A DNA stretch of 43,371 nucleotides from JAJRZX01 sp964472295 (GCA_964472295.1 CAYYJQ010000017.1:1-43371), one strand, 5' to 3'; shown: positions 25,982 through 34,305, numbered from the stretch's first letter. Program-made: numbers and translations. The notes: generated from the sequence alone by a model not told the origin.

Positions 25982-26779
25982 TTACTTTTCTTCGTCAGAC
26001 GCCTGTGGCGCCTTTTTTGTCTCTACCGGAGCCTTGCCGGGCTCTTCCGAGGTAGTGGGGCCGGGCCCTGCGCCTGTCTCGTTCGCCGGGGCCGCATCAC
26101 CGGCGCTTTTCTTCTCTTCCGTCTTTTCCGCTCCCGTGCCGGCCCGGCTTGTGGCTTTCTTGGGCGTACTCTCTTTTTTTGCCCTTCGAGGCGCGGGTCT
26201 TGTCTTCTTTCCCCTTGCAGTTGCGCCCTTCTTTTTTGGCGCCTCGGCGCCAGCCTTCGCCGGTTCAGGTGTGGCCTTGGCGGAGGGAGCCTTTGACTCA
26301 GGTTTTGAGGGTGCTGGTTTCGGGGACGCTGGTTTTGGCGGCGCAGGTTTCGGGGGCGTTGGCCTTGCCGGCGGCCTCGGCGGAGGCGGTGTGGCCGCCT
26401 TCACGGTCTTGAACATGTTCAGGGCGAAGAGGATTATGGAGACCCCCTCCACAAGGGCGAAGAGGTAGAGAATGGCCCCGCCGCCCGGCCCGTTTATGAG
26501 GGTCCAGCCGAGGGCCATGCCCACAAGACCGATATTGGCGAGCCAGAAGTGCCATATGGAGAGCCTCTCGTTCCAGAGTGGTCTTCCGCTGAACCTCGGG
26601 AGTATGTGGTAGGCCACGCCGTACACCATCATCGACATCCAGCCAAGGAGGTTGAAGTGCACGTGTATTGGCATGGAAGGGTAAACCGCGCCGGTCCTGC
26701 TCATATGAATGCCGATGAGCATGGCGAGGACAAAGTAGACCATGGCGGCCTTTATGAACGCTACGGTAATCTTGCTCAT
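25982..26779 (-). CDS. Short heme-copper-oxidase-like membrane protein with Pro/Ala/Lys-rich tail
   Basis: A 265-residue protein. Four hydrophobic segments (about 7-27, 38-60, 76-96, 101-123) include MPIHVHFNLLGWMSMMVYGVAYHILPRF, recalling subunit I of heme-copper oxidases, where His residues bind heme. H39, H41 and H58 are candidates. A normal subunit I has 12 TMs, so this is a small stand-alone relative. From about residue 129 it becomes a 137-residue tail of Pro, Ala, Lys and Ser, first with KPAPPKPASPKP-like repeats, then very basic, then acidic. AAAGGA precedes the ATG. Its operon partners suggest a redox or NO role. Confidence 0.75.
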   Translation of the reverse strand: MSKITVAFIKAAMVYFVLAMLIGIHMSRTGAVYPSMPIHVHFNLLGWMSMMVYGVAYHILPRFSGRPLWNERLSIWHFWLANIGLVGMALGWTLINGPGGGAILYLFALVEGVSIILFALNMFKTVKAATPPPPRPPARPTPPKPAPPKPASPKPAPSKPESKAPSAKATPEPAKAGAEAPKKKGATARGKKTRPAPRRAKKESTPKKATSRAGTGAEKTEEKKSAGDAAPANETGAGPGPTTSEEPGKAPVETKKAPQASDEEK

Positions 26780-26811
26780 GAGTTTTTTCCTTTAAGGGGC
26801 CTCGCCTATCC

Positions 26812-26982
26812 TTAAGTGGCCGGCTGGCAGGCATCCACCGGGCAGACCTCGGCGCAGGCCCCGCACTCTGTGCAGAGCGCCGGGTCTATTGTGTAGGGTT
26901 CGCCCTCTGAGATGGCCCCTTCAGGGCACTCGGGCAGGCATGCCCCGCAGGACACGCAGTCTTCTATTATATGGTATGCCAT
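26812..26982 (-). CDS. 2[4Fe-4S] ferredoxin, 56 residues
   Basis: A small ferredoxin reading MAYHIIEDCVSCGACLPECP at the N-terminus, then CTECGACAEVCP. Each half has the full CxxCxxCxxxCP motif, so two 4Fe-4S clusters are expected; an extra Cys lies near the C-terminus (VDACQPAT). It carries low-potential electrons in the cytosol. It is in the leftward operon between nfu and the oxidase-like gene and may feed electrons to one of the neighbours. Confidence 0.93.
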   Translation of the reverse strand: MAYHIIEDCVSCGACLPECPEGAISEGEPYTIDPALCTECGACAEVCPVDACQPAT

Positions 26983-27076
26983 TTATTACCTCTTCAAAGA
27001 ACGTTTTGAAGCCTTTACTCTCAAGTAGCCTCTCCCCTTGTTTTTGAGTGGGGGCTTTCCTGATCCCGGTGGCGCC

Positions 27077-27304
27077 TTACTGAGAGCGCACCTCTTTAAT
27101 TTCGGGAACCTTTTCCTTGATGGCCCTCTCCACGCCCATGGCAAGGGTAATCTGGGCGCTGGGACAGCCCGAACAGGCGCCCTGGAGCTGCACGGTAACA
27201 ATTCCGTTCTCTTCGTCTACGTCTATAAGTTCCACGTCTCCGCCGTCAGCCTGTAGTGCGGGTCTTATGCCGTCGAGCGCCTCTTCCACCCTGTCTCTTA
27301 ACAT
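27077..27304 (-). CDS. Nfu-type (NifU C-terminal domain) Fe-S carrier
   Basis: A 75-residue protein made only of the NifU C-terminal domain: IRPALQADGGDVELIDVD, then the cluster-binding CSGC (C44, C47) in QGACSGCPSAQITLAMGVE. Nfu proteins hold a 4Fe-4S cluster between two monomers and pass it to targets. GGAGGT stands 8 nt before the ATG. It heads the leftward operon ending in mrp, another cluster carrier, which makes cluster delivery the operon's likely theme. Confidence 0.93.
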   Translation of the reverse strand: MLRDRVEEALDGIRPALQADGGDVELIDVDEENGIVTVQLQGACSGCPSAQITLAMGVERAIKEKVPEIKEVRSQ

Positions 27305-27353
27305 GGTATATACCTCCGGTTTTGTTTTCTGGTTTTGATGAGGGAGATCCTAC

Positions 27354-27416
27354 CGCTGTTTTTTAAATAAAAAACAGCGAATAATCCCCTTTTCAACGGC
27401 CCGGGGCCCTTGAAAA
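27354..27416 (-). promoter_or_regulatory. Two palindromes in the nfu-operon leader
   Basis: 27354-27379 is a perfect 11-bp inverted repeat, CGCTGTTTTTT, loop AAAT. 27390-27416 is a near-perfect 27-bp palindrome, arms TTTTCAA and TTGAAAA around GGCCC-G-GGGCC. Both lie between the predicted promoter at 27473 and the nfu start, so they could be operators or RNA hairpins. Confidence 0.6.
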
Positions 27417-27472
27417 TACATCTCGCATTGTAAGTACGCTGGTTGCCTCGATAAAATCAGGCCCACCTTAAG

Positions 27473-27500
27473 TTTATATCATAGAATAACGGCCTTTCAA
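27473..27500 (-). promoter_or_regulatory. Predicted promoter of the nfu-mrp operon
   Basis: On the minus strand TTGAAA (27500-27495), a 16-bp spacer and TATAAA (27478-27473). It would start transcription near 27466 and give a leader of about 160 nt containing two palindromes. Confidence 0.5.
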
Positions 27501-27670
27501 GCCTTTTCATATGATTTCTGTCATGCTTTTTTGGATTAAAGTCTGATATTATCCAAATGTGGAGAGAGTCCGGACTCCCTCTGGACCACCGGGGGCGCGC
27601 GGAGCCTCAACTTGACCGGCAACTGATGCCGGTGTATAATATGAATACTGTAACAAATGTAAGAAAGTTC

Positions 27671-27699
27671 TTGACAAGAGGCCCCATTGTTTGTATCTT
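27671..27699 (+). promoter_or_regulatory. Predicted promoter of the cytochrome c gene
   Basis: TTGACA at 27671-27676, 17-bp spacer, TATCTT at 27694-27699; the start codon lies 63 bp further. The remaining part of this 458-bp gap holds the leftward promoter and palindromes, plus a GAGTCCGGACTC palindrome near 27567. Confidence 0.55.
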
Positions 27700-27762
27700 T
27701 CACGAAAACAGCGCACATATTTTATCCGCATCTAATTCAGCATCAAAAAAGGAGGAATCATA

Positions 27763-28098
27763 ATGCGTAAACTGATCGGGGTTGGTGTAGTAGCCTTAAG
27801 CCTTGCGTTCGCCGGGTCCGCCATAGCGGCAGACGGGGCTTCAGTGTTCAAATCTAAGTGTCTTCCCTGCCACGGCGCAGAGGGTGCCGGCACGGCCATG
27901 GCTCCTGCCTTCCAGGGTAGCTCTTTCATAAAGGGCGCTTCCAAGGCCGATATTGAGAACGTAATCAAGAACGGACGCGCCGGGGCCCAGAAGAAGTACA
28001 AGAACTTCGCCCTCTCCATGCCTCCGTGGAAGGCCTCGCTCAAGGCGGACCAGATCAGTGCTGTCGCTGATTACCTCAAGAGCATCGCCAATAAATAA
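27763..28098 (+). CDS. Periplasmic monoheme c-type cytochrome
   Basis: A 111-residue protein. The signal peptide (residues 1-23, cleavage after AIAA) is followed by a class I cytochrome c domain: heme attachment C33-LP-C36-H37 and the distal ligand Met86 in LSMPPWKA. The C-terminal helix is ISAVADYLKSI. It carries electrons in the periplasm. AAGGAGG ends about 8 nt before the ATG. It is a single-gene unit with its own promoter (27671) and terminator (28126). It is divergent from the Fe-S operon that contains an oxidase-like protein, which may be coincidence. Confidence 0.94.
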   Translation: MRKLIGVGVVALSLAFAGSAIAADGASVFKSKCLPCHGAEGAGTAMAPAFQGSSFIKGASKADIENVIKNGRAGAQKKYKNFALSMPPWKASLKADQISAVADYLKSIANK

Positions 28099-28125
28099 TC
28101 CTTTCTTCCAATTTGTTGCATGTAT

Positions 28126-28154
28126 AAAAAAACCCGGCCTAGCCGGGTTTTTTT
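28126..28154 (+). terminator. Rho-independent terminator after the cytochrome c gene
   Basis: A G/C stem AACCCGGC, loop CTA, GCCGGGTT, followed by T residues (28148-28154) and preceded by A residues, so it may work in both directions. Confidence 0.92.
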
Positions 28155-28245
28155 ATGCTCCCCGTATCCCCATTCCGTCCCTTTCCCCGAGGTCCCCTGT
28201 CCCTCCCCGCCTATTGTCGCCTCAGAGATAAAAAATGAAACTTTA

Positions 28246-28308
28246 TTGACAAAAGCCAGAAAATCGACAATAATCTACCCTTATATTGATACGATAAAGA
28301 ATGTATCA
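28246..28308 (+). promoter_or_regulatory. Predicted promoter and operator-like repeat before the activase gene
   Basis: TTGACA (28246-28251), 17-bp spacer, AATAAT (28269-28274). An inverted repeat TGATAC (28287-28292) ... GTATCA (28303-28308) lies just after the expected start site, where a repressor could act. A 155-nt leader follows, with a GGCCCT-TG-AGGGCC hairpin near 28376. Nothing else is seen in this gap. Confidence 0.45.
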
Positions 28309-28463
28309 GGGGCAGTAGGCCGATATTACGGCCATGAACCTGGTAGAAGGATTTTTTTTATCCGCCTGTAACGGCCCTTGAGGGCCTTGCCATAAAGACC
28401 GTCTTATTGCAAATATGCCAGATGAATTAAAGGCCAATCTTCCATAGCACAGGGAGGCATGAG

Positions 28464-31400
28464 TTGAAGAACACAGATATTATATACGTGGGCATGGACG
28501 TTGGGTCCGTGAGCGCCGACACGGTCATACTCGATGAGAACAGGAACATACTTGAAGAGCATTACACGAGGACAAAGGGCGAGCCCCTTGAGACCTCGCT
28601 CTCCATCCTGAAGGACATTATTACAAGGTATGGTCAGGAAAAGATACGCCTCGTCTCTGTCACGGGCGCGGGCGGCAAACTCATCGCCCCGTACATAGGC
28701 GCCGTATTTACCAACGAGGTAATAGCCCAGGCAAAGGCCGTGGAGGTCTATCACCCCGAGGTGCGCACCGTCATAGAGATAGGCGGCCAGGACGCCAAGC
28801 TCATATTCCTCCGTCCCGAGGGAGAGCGCCTTGCCATAGAGGACTTTCAGATGAACTCTGTCTGCGCCGCGGGCACGGGGAGTTTCCTTGACCAGCAGGC
28901 CTTCCGCATGGGCCTCACTATAGAAGACTTCGGTCTCCTTGCGCTCAAGAGCAAGAACCCTCCAAGGGTGGCGGGCCGTTGCAGCGTCTTTGCCAAGAGC
29001 GACATGATACACCTTCAGCAGATAGCAACGCCAGACTACGACATCGTTGCCGGGCTCTGCTATGCCGTTGCCCGTAACTTCAAGTCAACCATAGGCCGGG
29101 GCAAGGACTTCATAGCTCCCGTATCATTCCAGGGCGGGGTAGCCGCGAACCTCGGCGTAAGAAAGGCCTTTAAGGAGATACTGGAACTCGATGACAAGGA
29201 CTATATCATCCCCTCGCACTTTGCCTCCATGGGGGCCCTTGGCTCTCTCTTCAACTCCCTTGACAAGAACAAGGGCATGGACCAGTTCAAGGGCGTCGCG
29301 GGCCTCGAAGAGTTCATCCTGAGCGGGAGAAAGTCCGATAAATCCCTTGATAGACTTAAGCGCCCCACAGGGCATCCATCGCAGGACGAGACGAGGACAG
29401 GCTATGTCCTGAAACCCGGAAGCCGCGTCCCGGCATACATGGGCATAGACGTGGGTTCCACCTCCACTAACGTCATACTAATCGACAGGGACATGAAGGT
29501 AATCACCAAGAGCTACCTTCCCACGGCAGGCCGCCCCCTTGACGCCATAAAGAACGGTCTTGTGGACGTATATAAAGACGTTGGCGAACGCGTGGAAGTC
29601 GTAGGGGTTGGCACAACGGGCTCGGGGCGCTACCTTGCCGGGGACTTCGTGGGCGCCGACTGCGTAAGGAACGAAATCACGGCCCAGGCCACGGCCGCCG
29701 TTGTAATAGACCCCAAGGTGGACACAATTTTCGAGATAGGCGGGCAGGACTCAAAGTACATTGCCATTGATGACACCGTTGTGGTGGACTTTGAGATGAA
29801 CAAGGTCTGCGCCGCGGGCACGGGAAGTTTTCTTGAGGAGCAGGCCGAGAGGCTTGGCATAAGCATCAAGAAGGAATTCAGCGACATGGCCCTTGACTGC
29901 ACTGCCCCGCCCTCCATGGGCGAGCGATGCACTGTCTTCATCGAGTCCGACATGGTGAACCACCAGCAGAAGGGTGTTGGAAAGGACGGTCTCGTCGCGG
30001 GCCTTGCCTACTCCATTGTGCTGAATTACCTCAACCGCGTCGTTGGAGACAGGCGCATAGGCAACAACATATTCTTCCAGGGCGGCACGGCGGCAAACCT
30101 CGCCGTGGTGGCGGCCTTCGAGAAGGTTACGGGCAAGAAGATAACCGTTCCAGAGCATCACGACGTGACAGGGGCCATAGGCGTCGCCATGCTGGCGCTA
30201 CAGGAGATGAAGGAAGGCCAGCGCACGAAGTTCCGGGGTTTTGACCTTGGAAAGACCAAGTACGAGATACAGACCTTTGACTGCAAGGACTGCTCCAACC
30301 TCTGCAACATCAGGAAGGTCGTTGTGGAGGGGGCCACCCCAATGTATTACGGCGGCAGGTGCGATAAGTACGAGGTAAAGACCGAGGGCGACGGAAAGCC
30401 CGAGCTCCCGGACCTCTTCAAGGAGCGCGAAAGGCTCCTCTACTCCACTTACAGGGGCAAGGTCGCCTATAAGGACGCGCCGGTCATCGGCATCCCGCGC
30501 ATCCTCATGATGCACGAACTCTATCCCTTCTGGAAGGCCTTCTTCGACACCCTGGGCTTTCGCGTGAAACTCTCTTCTCCTACTAACAAGGACCTTATAA
30601 AGATGGGCCTTGAGAAGATAGTCTCGGAGACGTGCTTTCCCGTGAAGGTGGCTCATGGCCATGTAAAGGAACTTATCGACAAGGGCATAAAGAAGATATT
30701 CCTCCCAAGCCTCATCAACATGCCGCCGGCAAGGGAGGGCGACCAGCACACCGTGCTCTGTCCCTACATCCAGGCCATGCCCTATTACATGGACTCTGCC
30801 TTCAAGTTCAGCTCCATGGAGGGCGTGGAGATAATAAAACCAGTCATACACTTCAACCAGAAGATGTCGGGCATCAAGAAAGAGTTCTTTGCCCTTGGCA
30901 AGACCCTTGGCAAGGGAAGGCGCGATGTGGAAAAGGCGCTGAACGTGGCCTTTGAGGCATGGGATACCTTCAAGACGAGCCTGCTCCGGCGTGGTAAAGA
31001 GGTCGTGGACAACCTCGGAAAAGACGATACGGCCCTTGTCATCGTGGGACGCGCCTATAACACAGCGGACTCGGGCATAAACCTTGAACTCCCGAAGAAA
31101 CTCCGCGAGATGGGCACCATAGCCATACCCTTTGACATGCTCCCCGTGGACAGCGCGGTGGACGACGTACTTGCAAAGGACATGTACTGGAAGAACGGCC
31201 AGAGGATACTCGCCGTCACAAGGCTCGTAAAGGACGATAACCGCCTCTTCACCGTGTACCTTACGAACTTTGGCTGCGGTCCGGACTCGCTCATAACGCA
31301 CTTCTACCGCGACGCCTCAAAGGGTAAACCCTTCCTCCAACTCGAGATAGACGAGCACTCGGCGGACGCCGGGGCCATTACGAGGTGCGAGGCCTATCTT

Positions 31401-32705
31401 GACAGCATCAAGAACGTGCGCGACAGGATAAAGGTGCAGCAAAAGGAGCGCAAGGTCCTGAAGAGGACGAACCTCAAGAAGAAGATATTCCTCCCCTACA
31501 TGGCAGACGGGGCCTACGGCATAGCCGCGGCCTTCGAGGCCTGCGGAGTCGAGGCCGAGGTAATGCCCATGCCCGACGAGGAGAGCCTCAAGTGGGGCCG
31601 GCGCTATACCTCGGGGCGCGAGTGTTTCCCCTGCATCGTCACCACCGGGGATATGATGAAGGTCATCAGGAGAAAGGACTTTGACCCCGACAAGAGCGCC
31701 TTCTTCATGCCTTCGGGGAACGGTCCCTGCAGGTTCGGCCAGTATAACCGCTATCAGCGCCTCATACTTGACGAGGTTGGGTATAAAGACGTACCCATCT
31801 ACGCCCCTGACCAGGACGGGACCTTTTACAAGGAACTTGGCATGGTGAGCGGAAACTTCCCGCGCCTTGCGTGGTGGGGCATTGTGGCCGTGGACCTCCT
31901 TGAAAAACGCCTCAGAGAGACGCGCCCCTACGAGGTGAACGCCGGGGAGACGGAGAAGGTCTATTGGAGTTCTGTCTGGCGGATATGTGACGCGGTGCGT
32001 GAAAAACGCTTCCCTGACAAGGAGATGAAGATAGCCCGCGACGCCTTCAGGCAGATACCTGTCAAGGACCCCGGCTCAAGGCCTGTTATCGGCGTTGTGG
32101 GCGAGATTTATGTCCGCAACAACCGCTTCAGCAACGAAGACCTTGTCCTTAAGCTCGAGGCCCTGGGCGCCGAGGTCCAGCTCCCCACAGTATCGGAGTG
32201 GATCTTCTACACCAACTTCACATCAAAGCGTAATACGCTCAAGAGGCGCGAGTACGGAGATTTTCTCCGCACCATTACCAACAACTTCTTCCAGCGTAAG
32301 GACGAGAAGAAACTCGAGGACATCATCGTCGGGGACCTCAGGTCCGGTCACGAGGTGAGCACTGACGAGATACTCCGTAACGCCGAGTCCTATATCCACG
32401 ATTCCTTCGAGGGAGAGGCCGTCTTGAGCGTAGGCAAGGCCATTGATTACATCAACAAGGGCATAAGCGGCATCGTAAACACCATGCCCTTTACCTGTAT
32501 GCCCGGCACCGTGGTGAACGCCATGCTCAAGAAGGTGCGCGAAGAGCACGACAATATACCCTACCTCAACATGGTCTACGAGGGCATGGAGACGGCCAAT
32601 ACCATCACGCGCATGGAGGCCTTTGTGCACCAGGCCCATGACTTCAAGGCAAGGGCCGCGGAGCGGAAAAAGAAGGCAGGTATCATCGACAAGGCCGCGG
32701 GCTGA
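28464..32705 (+). CDS. Giant acyl-CoA dehydratase activase fusion (two BadF/HgdC ATPase modules plus DUF2229 and HgdB-like part)
   Basis: A 1413-residue cytosolic protein. Two ASKHA ATPase modules follow each other. Module 1 (about 7-265) has MDVGSVSADT, IEIGGQDAK and Cys134/Cys173; module 2 (about 325-580) has IDVGSTSTN, FEIGGQDSK and Cys449/Cys489. In HgdC such cysteine pairs hold a 4Fe-4S cluster between subunits. A cysteine-rich link (C607, C610, C614, C633) leads to DUF2229 (from about 672) and a C-terminal region resembling the 2-hydroxyacyl-CoA dehydratase subunit (TSGRECFPCIVTTGDMM). These fusions use ATP to push an electron to very low potential, probably toward a double-cubane-type cluster. 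The natural substrate is unknown. The TTG follows GGGAGG. Confidence 0.92.
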   Translation: MKNTDIIYVGMDVGSVSADTVILDENRNILEEHYTRTKGEPLETSLSILKDIITRYGQEKIRLVSVTGAGGKLIAPYIGAVFTNEVIAQAKAVEVYHPEVRTVIEIGGQDAKLIFLRPEGERLAIEDFQMNSVCAAGTGSFLDQQAFRMGLTIEDFGLLALKSKNPPRVAGRCSVFAKSDMIHLQQIATPDYDIVAGLCYAVARNFKSTIGRGKDFIAPVSFQGGVAANLGVRKAFKEILELDDKDYIIPSHFASMGALGSLFNSLDKNKGMDQFKGVAGLEEFILSGRKSDKSLDRLKRPTGHPSQDETRTGYVLKPGSRVPAYMGIDVGSTSTNVILIDRDMKVITKSYLPTAGRPLDAIKNGLVDVYKDVGERVEVVGVGTTGSGRYLAGDFVGADCVRNEITAQATAAVVIDPKVDTIFEIGGQDSKYIAIDDTVVVDFEMNKVCAAGTGSFLEEQAERLGISIKKEFSDMALDCTAPPSMGERCTVFIESDMVNHQQKGVGKDGLVAGLAYSIVLNYLNRVVGDRRIGNNIFFQGGTAANLAVVAAFEKVTGKKITVPEHHDVTGAIGVAMLALQEMKEGQRTKFRGFDLGKTKYEIQTFDCKDCSNLCNIRKVVVEGATPMYYGGRCDKYEVKTEGDGKPELPDLFKERERLLYSTYRGKVAYKDAPVIGIPRILMMHELYPFWKAFFDTLGFRVKLSSPTNKDLIKMGLEKIVSETCFPVKVAHGHVKELIDKGIKKIFLPSLINMPPAREGDQHTVLCPYIQAMPYYMDSAFKFSSMEGVEIIKPVIHFNQKMSGIKKEFFALGKTLGKGRRDVEKALNVAFEAWDTFKTSLLRRGKEVVDNLGKDDTALVIVGRAYNTADSGINLELPKKLREMGTIAIPFDMLPVDSAVDDVLAKDMYWKNGQRILAVTRLVKDDNRLFTVYLTNFGCGPDSLITHFYRDASKGKPFLQLEIDEHSADAGAITRCEAYLDSIKNVRDRIKVQQKERKVLKRTNLKKKIFLPYMADGAYGIAAAFEACGVEAEVMPMPDEESLKWGRRYTSGRECFPCIVTTGDMMKVIRRKDFDPDKSAFFMPSGNGPCRFGQYNRYQRLILDEVGYKDVPIYAPDQDGTFYKELGMVSGNFPRLAWWGIVAVDLLEKRLRETRPYEVNAGETEKVYWSSVWRICDAVREKRFPDKEMKIARDAFRQIPVKDPGSRPVIGVVGEIYVRNNRFSNEDLVLKLEALGAEVQLPTVSEWIFYTNFTSKRNTLKRREYGDFLRTITNNFFQRKDEKKLEDIIVGDLRSGHEVSTDEILRNAESYIHDSFEGEAVLSVGKAIDYINKGISGIVNTMPFTCMPGTVVNAMLKKVREEHDNIPYLNMVYEGMETANTITRMEAFVHQAHDFKARAAERKKKAGIIDKAAG

Positions 32706-32717
32706 GATTAAGAGGTA

Positions 32718-32755
32718 ATGGCGCGCCTCCTTCGAGGCGCGCCATTTGTTTTTTT
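32718..32755 (+). terminator. Rho-independent terminator after the activase gene
   Basis: A perfect 12-bp stem ATGGCGCGCCTC, loop CTTC, GAGGCGCGCCAT, followed by TTGTTTTTTT. It ends 50 bp after the stop codon. Confidence 0.95.
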
Positions 32756-32759
32756 GTCC

Positions 32760-33005
32760 AGCGGCCATGGGCCGCTCAATACTACTGGTTTTCTTTGCCC
32801 CACTTTTTTTCACGAGGCGTACTTTAAGCGCAGAACCCCTGTGTGTTTTGGCGCGGGGGCTCTACACTACTACTGGTTTTCTTTGCCCCACTTTTTTCCT
32901 TGAGACGTACTTTAAGCGCAGAACCTCTGTGTGTTTTGGTGCGGGGGGCTCTATACTACTACTGGTTTTCTTTGCCCCACTTTCTTTTTTCCAAAAGAAA
33001 GTGGG
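32760..33005 (+). repeat. 88/89-bp tandem repeat ending in a complete type III hairpin
   Basis: A palindrome AGCGGCC-ATG-GGCCGCT (32760-32776) is followed by three units that begin with TACTGGTTTTCTTTGCCCCA at 32783, 32871 and 32960 (spacing 88 and 89 bp). Units 1 and 2 continue with a shared sequence containing ACTTTAAGCGCAGAACC and TGTGTGTTTTGG. Only unit 3 has both hairpin arms (32976-32988 and 32993-33005, CCCAC with GTGGG). The 328-bp gap before rmuC holds nothing else apart from the terminator. Confidence 0.88.
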
Positions 33006-33033
33006 AATCTTTTTATCTTTTTTCTTTCTTCCC

Positions 33034-34134
33034 ATGGACCAATCTCTCTTCATTCTTCTCGTTTTCGCGGCCATCGGGCTTACCTTCGTTGTCCTCGCCT
33101 TTTTTCTCGGGAGGCGGGGTAGGGCCAGAGGTGACGCAGAGGGCATGGCCGCCCTCCGGGCCGAGCTCAACAACACCCTTGCCTCGAACATTAACCTCAT
33201 CGCAGGGCAACTGCGCGACCTTACAATGATGGTGAACACCCGCCTTGGCGAGCAGTCAGGTGAGATAGGCCGAAGGATGGACGGCGCGGCGCGGCTCATG
33301 GGCGACGTGCGAAGCGACCTTGGGGCCCTCTCAAAGGCCGCCGAAGAGATTGCCGCAATAGGCAGAGACATCTCAAGCCTTGAAGAGATCCTCGGCTCGC
33401 CAAAACCAAGGGGCGGCTTCGGCGAGTTCATGCTCGGCGAACTGCTGGCCGGCTCCCTGCCAGGCAGATACTATGACCTGCAATACACCTTCCGTAACGG
33501 ACGCAGGGTGGACGGCATACTGAAACTCTCCGGCGGGCTTCTTTCCATTGATTCAAAATTTCCACTTGAAAATTTTTCGCGTATCCTCGATGCCCCGGGC
33601 GAGGGCGAGCGGACCCGCGCAAGAAGAGACTTTGCCGCTGACTGCAAAAAGCATATAGACGCCATAGCCTCCTCGTACATCCTCCCCGAAGAGGGCACGC
33701 TGGACTTTGCCCTCATGTACGTGCCTGCCGAGAACGTCTACTACGAGATGATAATAAACAGCAGGCCCGGAGGCCCCTCGGCCCCCGGCGAGGGCCTTAT
33801 GGACTACGCCTTCAGTAAAAAGGTCATACCAGTATCGCCAAATACATTCTATCTCTACCTCCAGACCATAGTCATGGGCCTCAAGGGCTTTGAGATTGGC
33901 GAGCGCACCGGGGAGATATTAAAGGGCCTTGCAAGGCTTGAACGGGACTTTGCCGGCCTTGTTTCGGACTTCGATACACTTGGCCGCCACCTTGGCAACG
34001 CCTCGGTAAAGCACGGGGACATGGCCGCAAAGGTGCGAGGATTCGAGGCGGCGCTCAAGCGGATAGCCGCGGGCAATGATGATGGCGATGGCGGCGGCCC
34101 GTCCCCTGATGATGGCGGAGATGGAACGCCTTGA
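33034..34134 (+). CDS. rmuC: DNA recombination protein RmuC
   Basis: A 366-residue protein. One N-terminal membrane segment (about 4-25) and a coiled coil (about 35-115) precede the RmuC domain (about 120-350), with GEFMLGELLAGSLPGRYYDLQYTF and LLSIDSKFPLENF, part of its predicted nuclease-like fold. RmuC limits inversions between short inverted repeats in E. coli; here it lies beside an area dense in inverted repeats, possibly by chance. The ATG at 33034 begins the membrane anchor; an in-frame extension upstream merely translates the tandem repeat. There is no Shine-Dalgarno: the leader is U-rich, 28 nt after the hairpin. Confidence 0.92.
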   Translation: MDQSLFILLVFAAIGLTFVVLAFFLGRRGRARGDAEGMAALRAELNNTLASNINLIAGQLRDLTMMVNTRLGEQSGEIGRRMDGAARLMGDVRSDLGALSKAAEEIAAIGRDISSLEEILGSPKPRGGFGEFMLGELLAGSLPGRYYDLQYTFRNGRRVDGILKLSGGLLSIDSKFPLENFSRILDAPGEGERTRARRDFAADCKKHIDAIASSYILPEEGTLDFALMYVPAENVYYEMIINSRPGGPSAPGEGLMDYAFSKKVIPVSPNTFYLYLQTIVMGLKGFEIGERTGEILKGLARLERDFAGLVSDFDTLGRHLGNASVKHGDMAAKVRGFEAALKRIAAGNDDGDGGGPSPDDGGDGTP

Positions 34135-34146
34135 CGGGAGAAGGCC

Positions 34147-34305
34147 TTTATCTTAAGATAAGAGAAAAGCAATAGATTGTAATTTGCAGGGCGGGCTGTG
34201 CCCGCCAGAAGAAGGAAAGATTTCCTTACTTTCTTTTGGAAAAAAGAAAGTAAGATAAAGAAAACCAGTATCAGAATTGTGGGTGGAGCGAAGCGAAACC
34301 CAACA
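34147..34305 (+). repeat. Composite repeat module, copy A
   Basis: In order: TTTATCTTAAGATA; AAAGCAATAGATTGTAATTT; a type II palindrome GGCGGGC-TGT-GCCCGCC (34190-34206); a reversed type III hairpin (34225-34254, CTTAC with GTAAG); and a decayed type I palindrome (34279-34305). Nearly the same order recurs at 34517-34674, and the first half at 35284. Confidence 0.88.

Noticed and set aside
25399..26055. 218-codon plus-strand frame starting in the C-rich tract
   Set aside because: Its N-terminus merely translates the C runs and the rest is antisense to DUF542, DUF1858 and the oxidase-like gene.
30198..31301. 367-codon open frame on the minus strand inside the activase gene
   Set aside because: It is antisense to a strongly conserved protein, has no recognisable motif, and arises from the G/C-ending codons of the real gene.
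32783..33005. CRISPR array
   Set aside because: Three 88/89-bp units are alike along most of their length, with no short repeat/unique spacer pattern and no cas genes.
32746..33033. 96-residue N-terminal extension of RmuC
   Set aside because: It is the tandem repeat translated; the true membrane anchor begins at 33034. The same applies to extensions of the CDGSH protein from 21725 and Asd from 36224.
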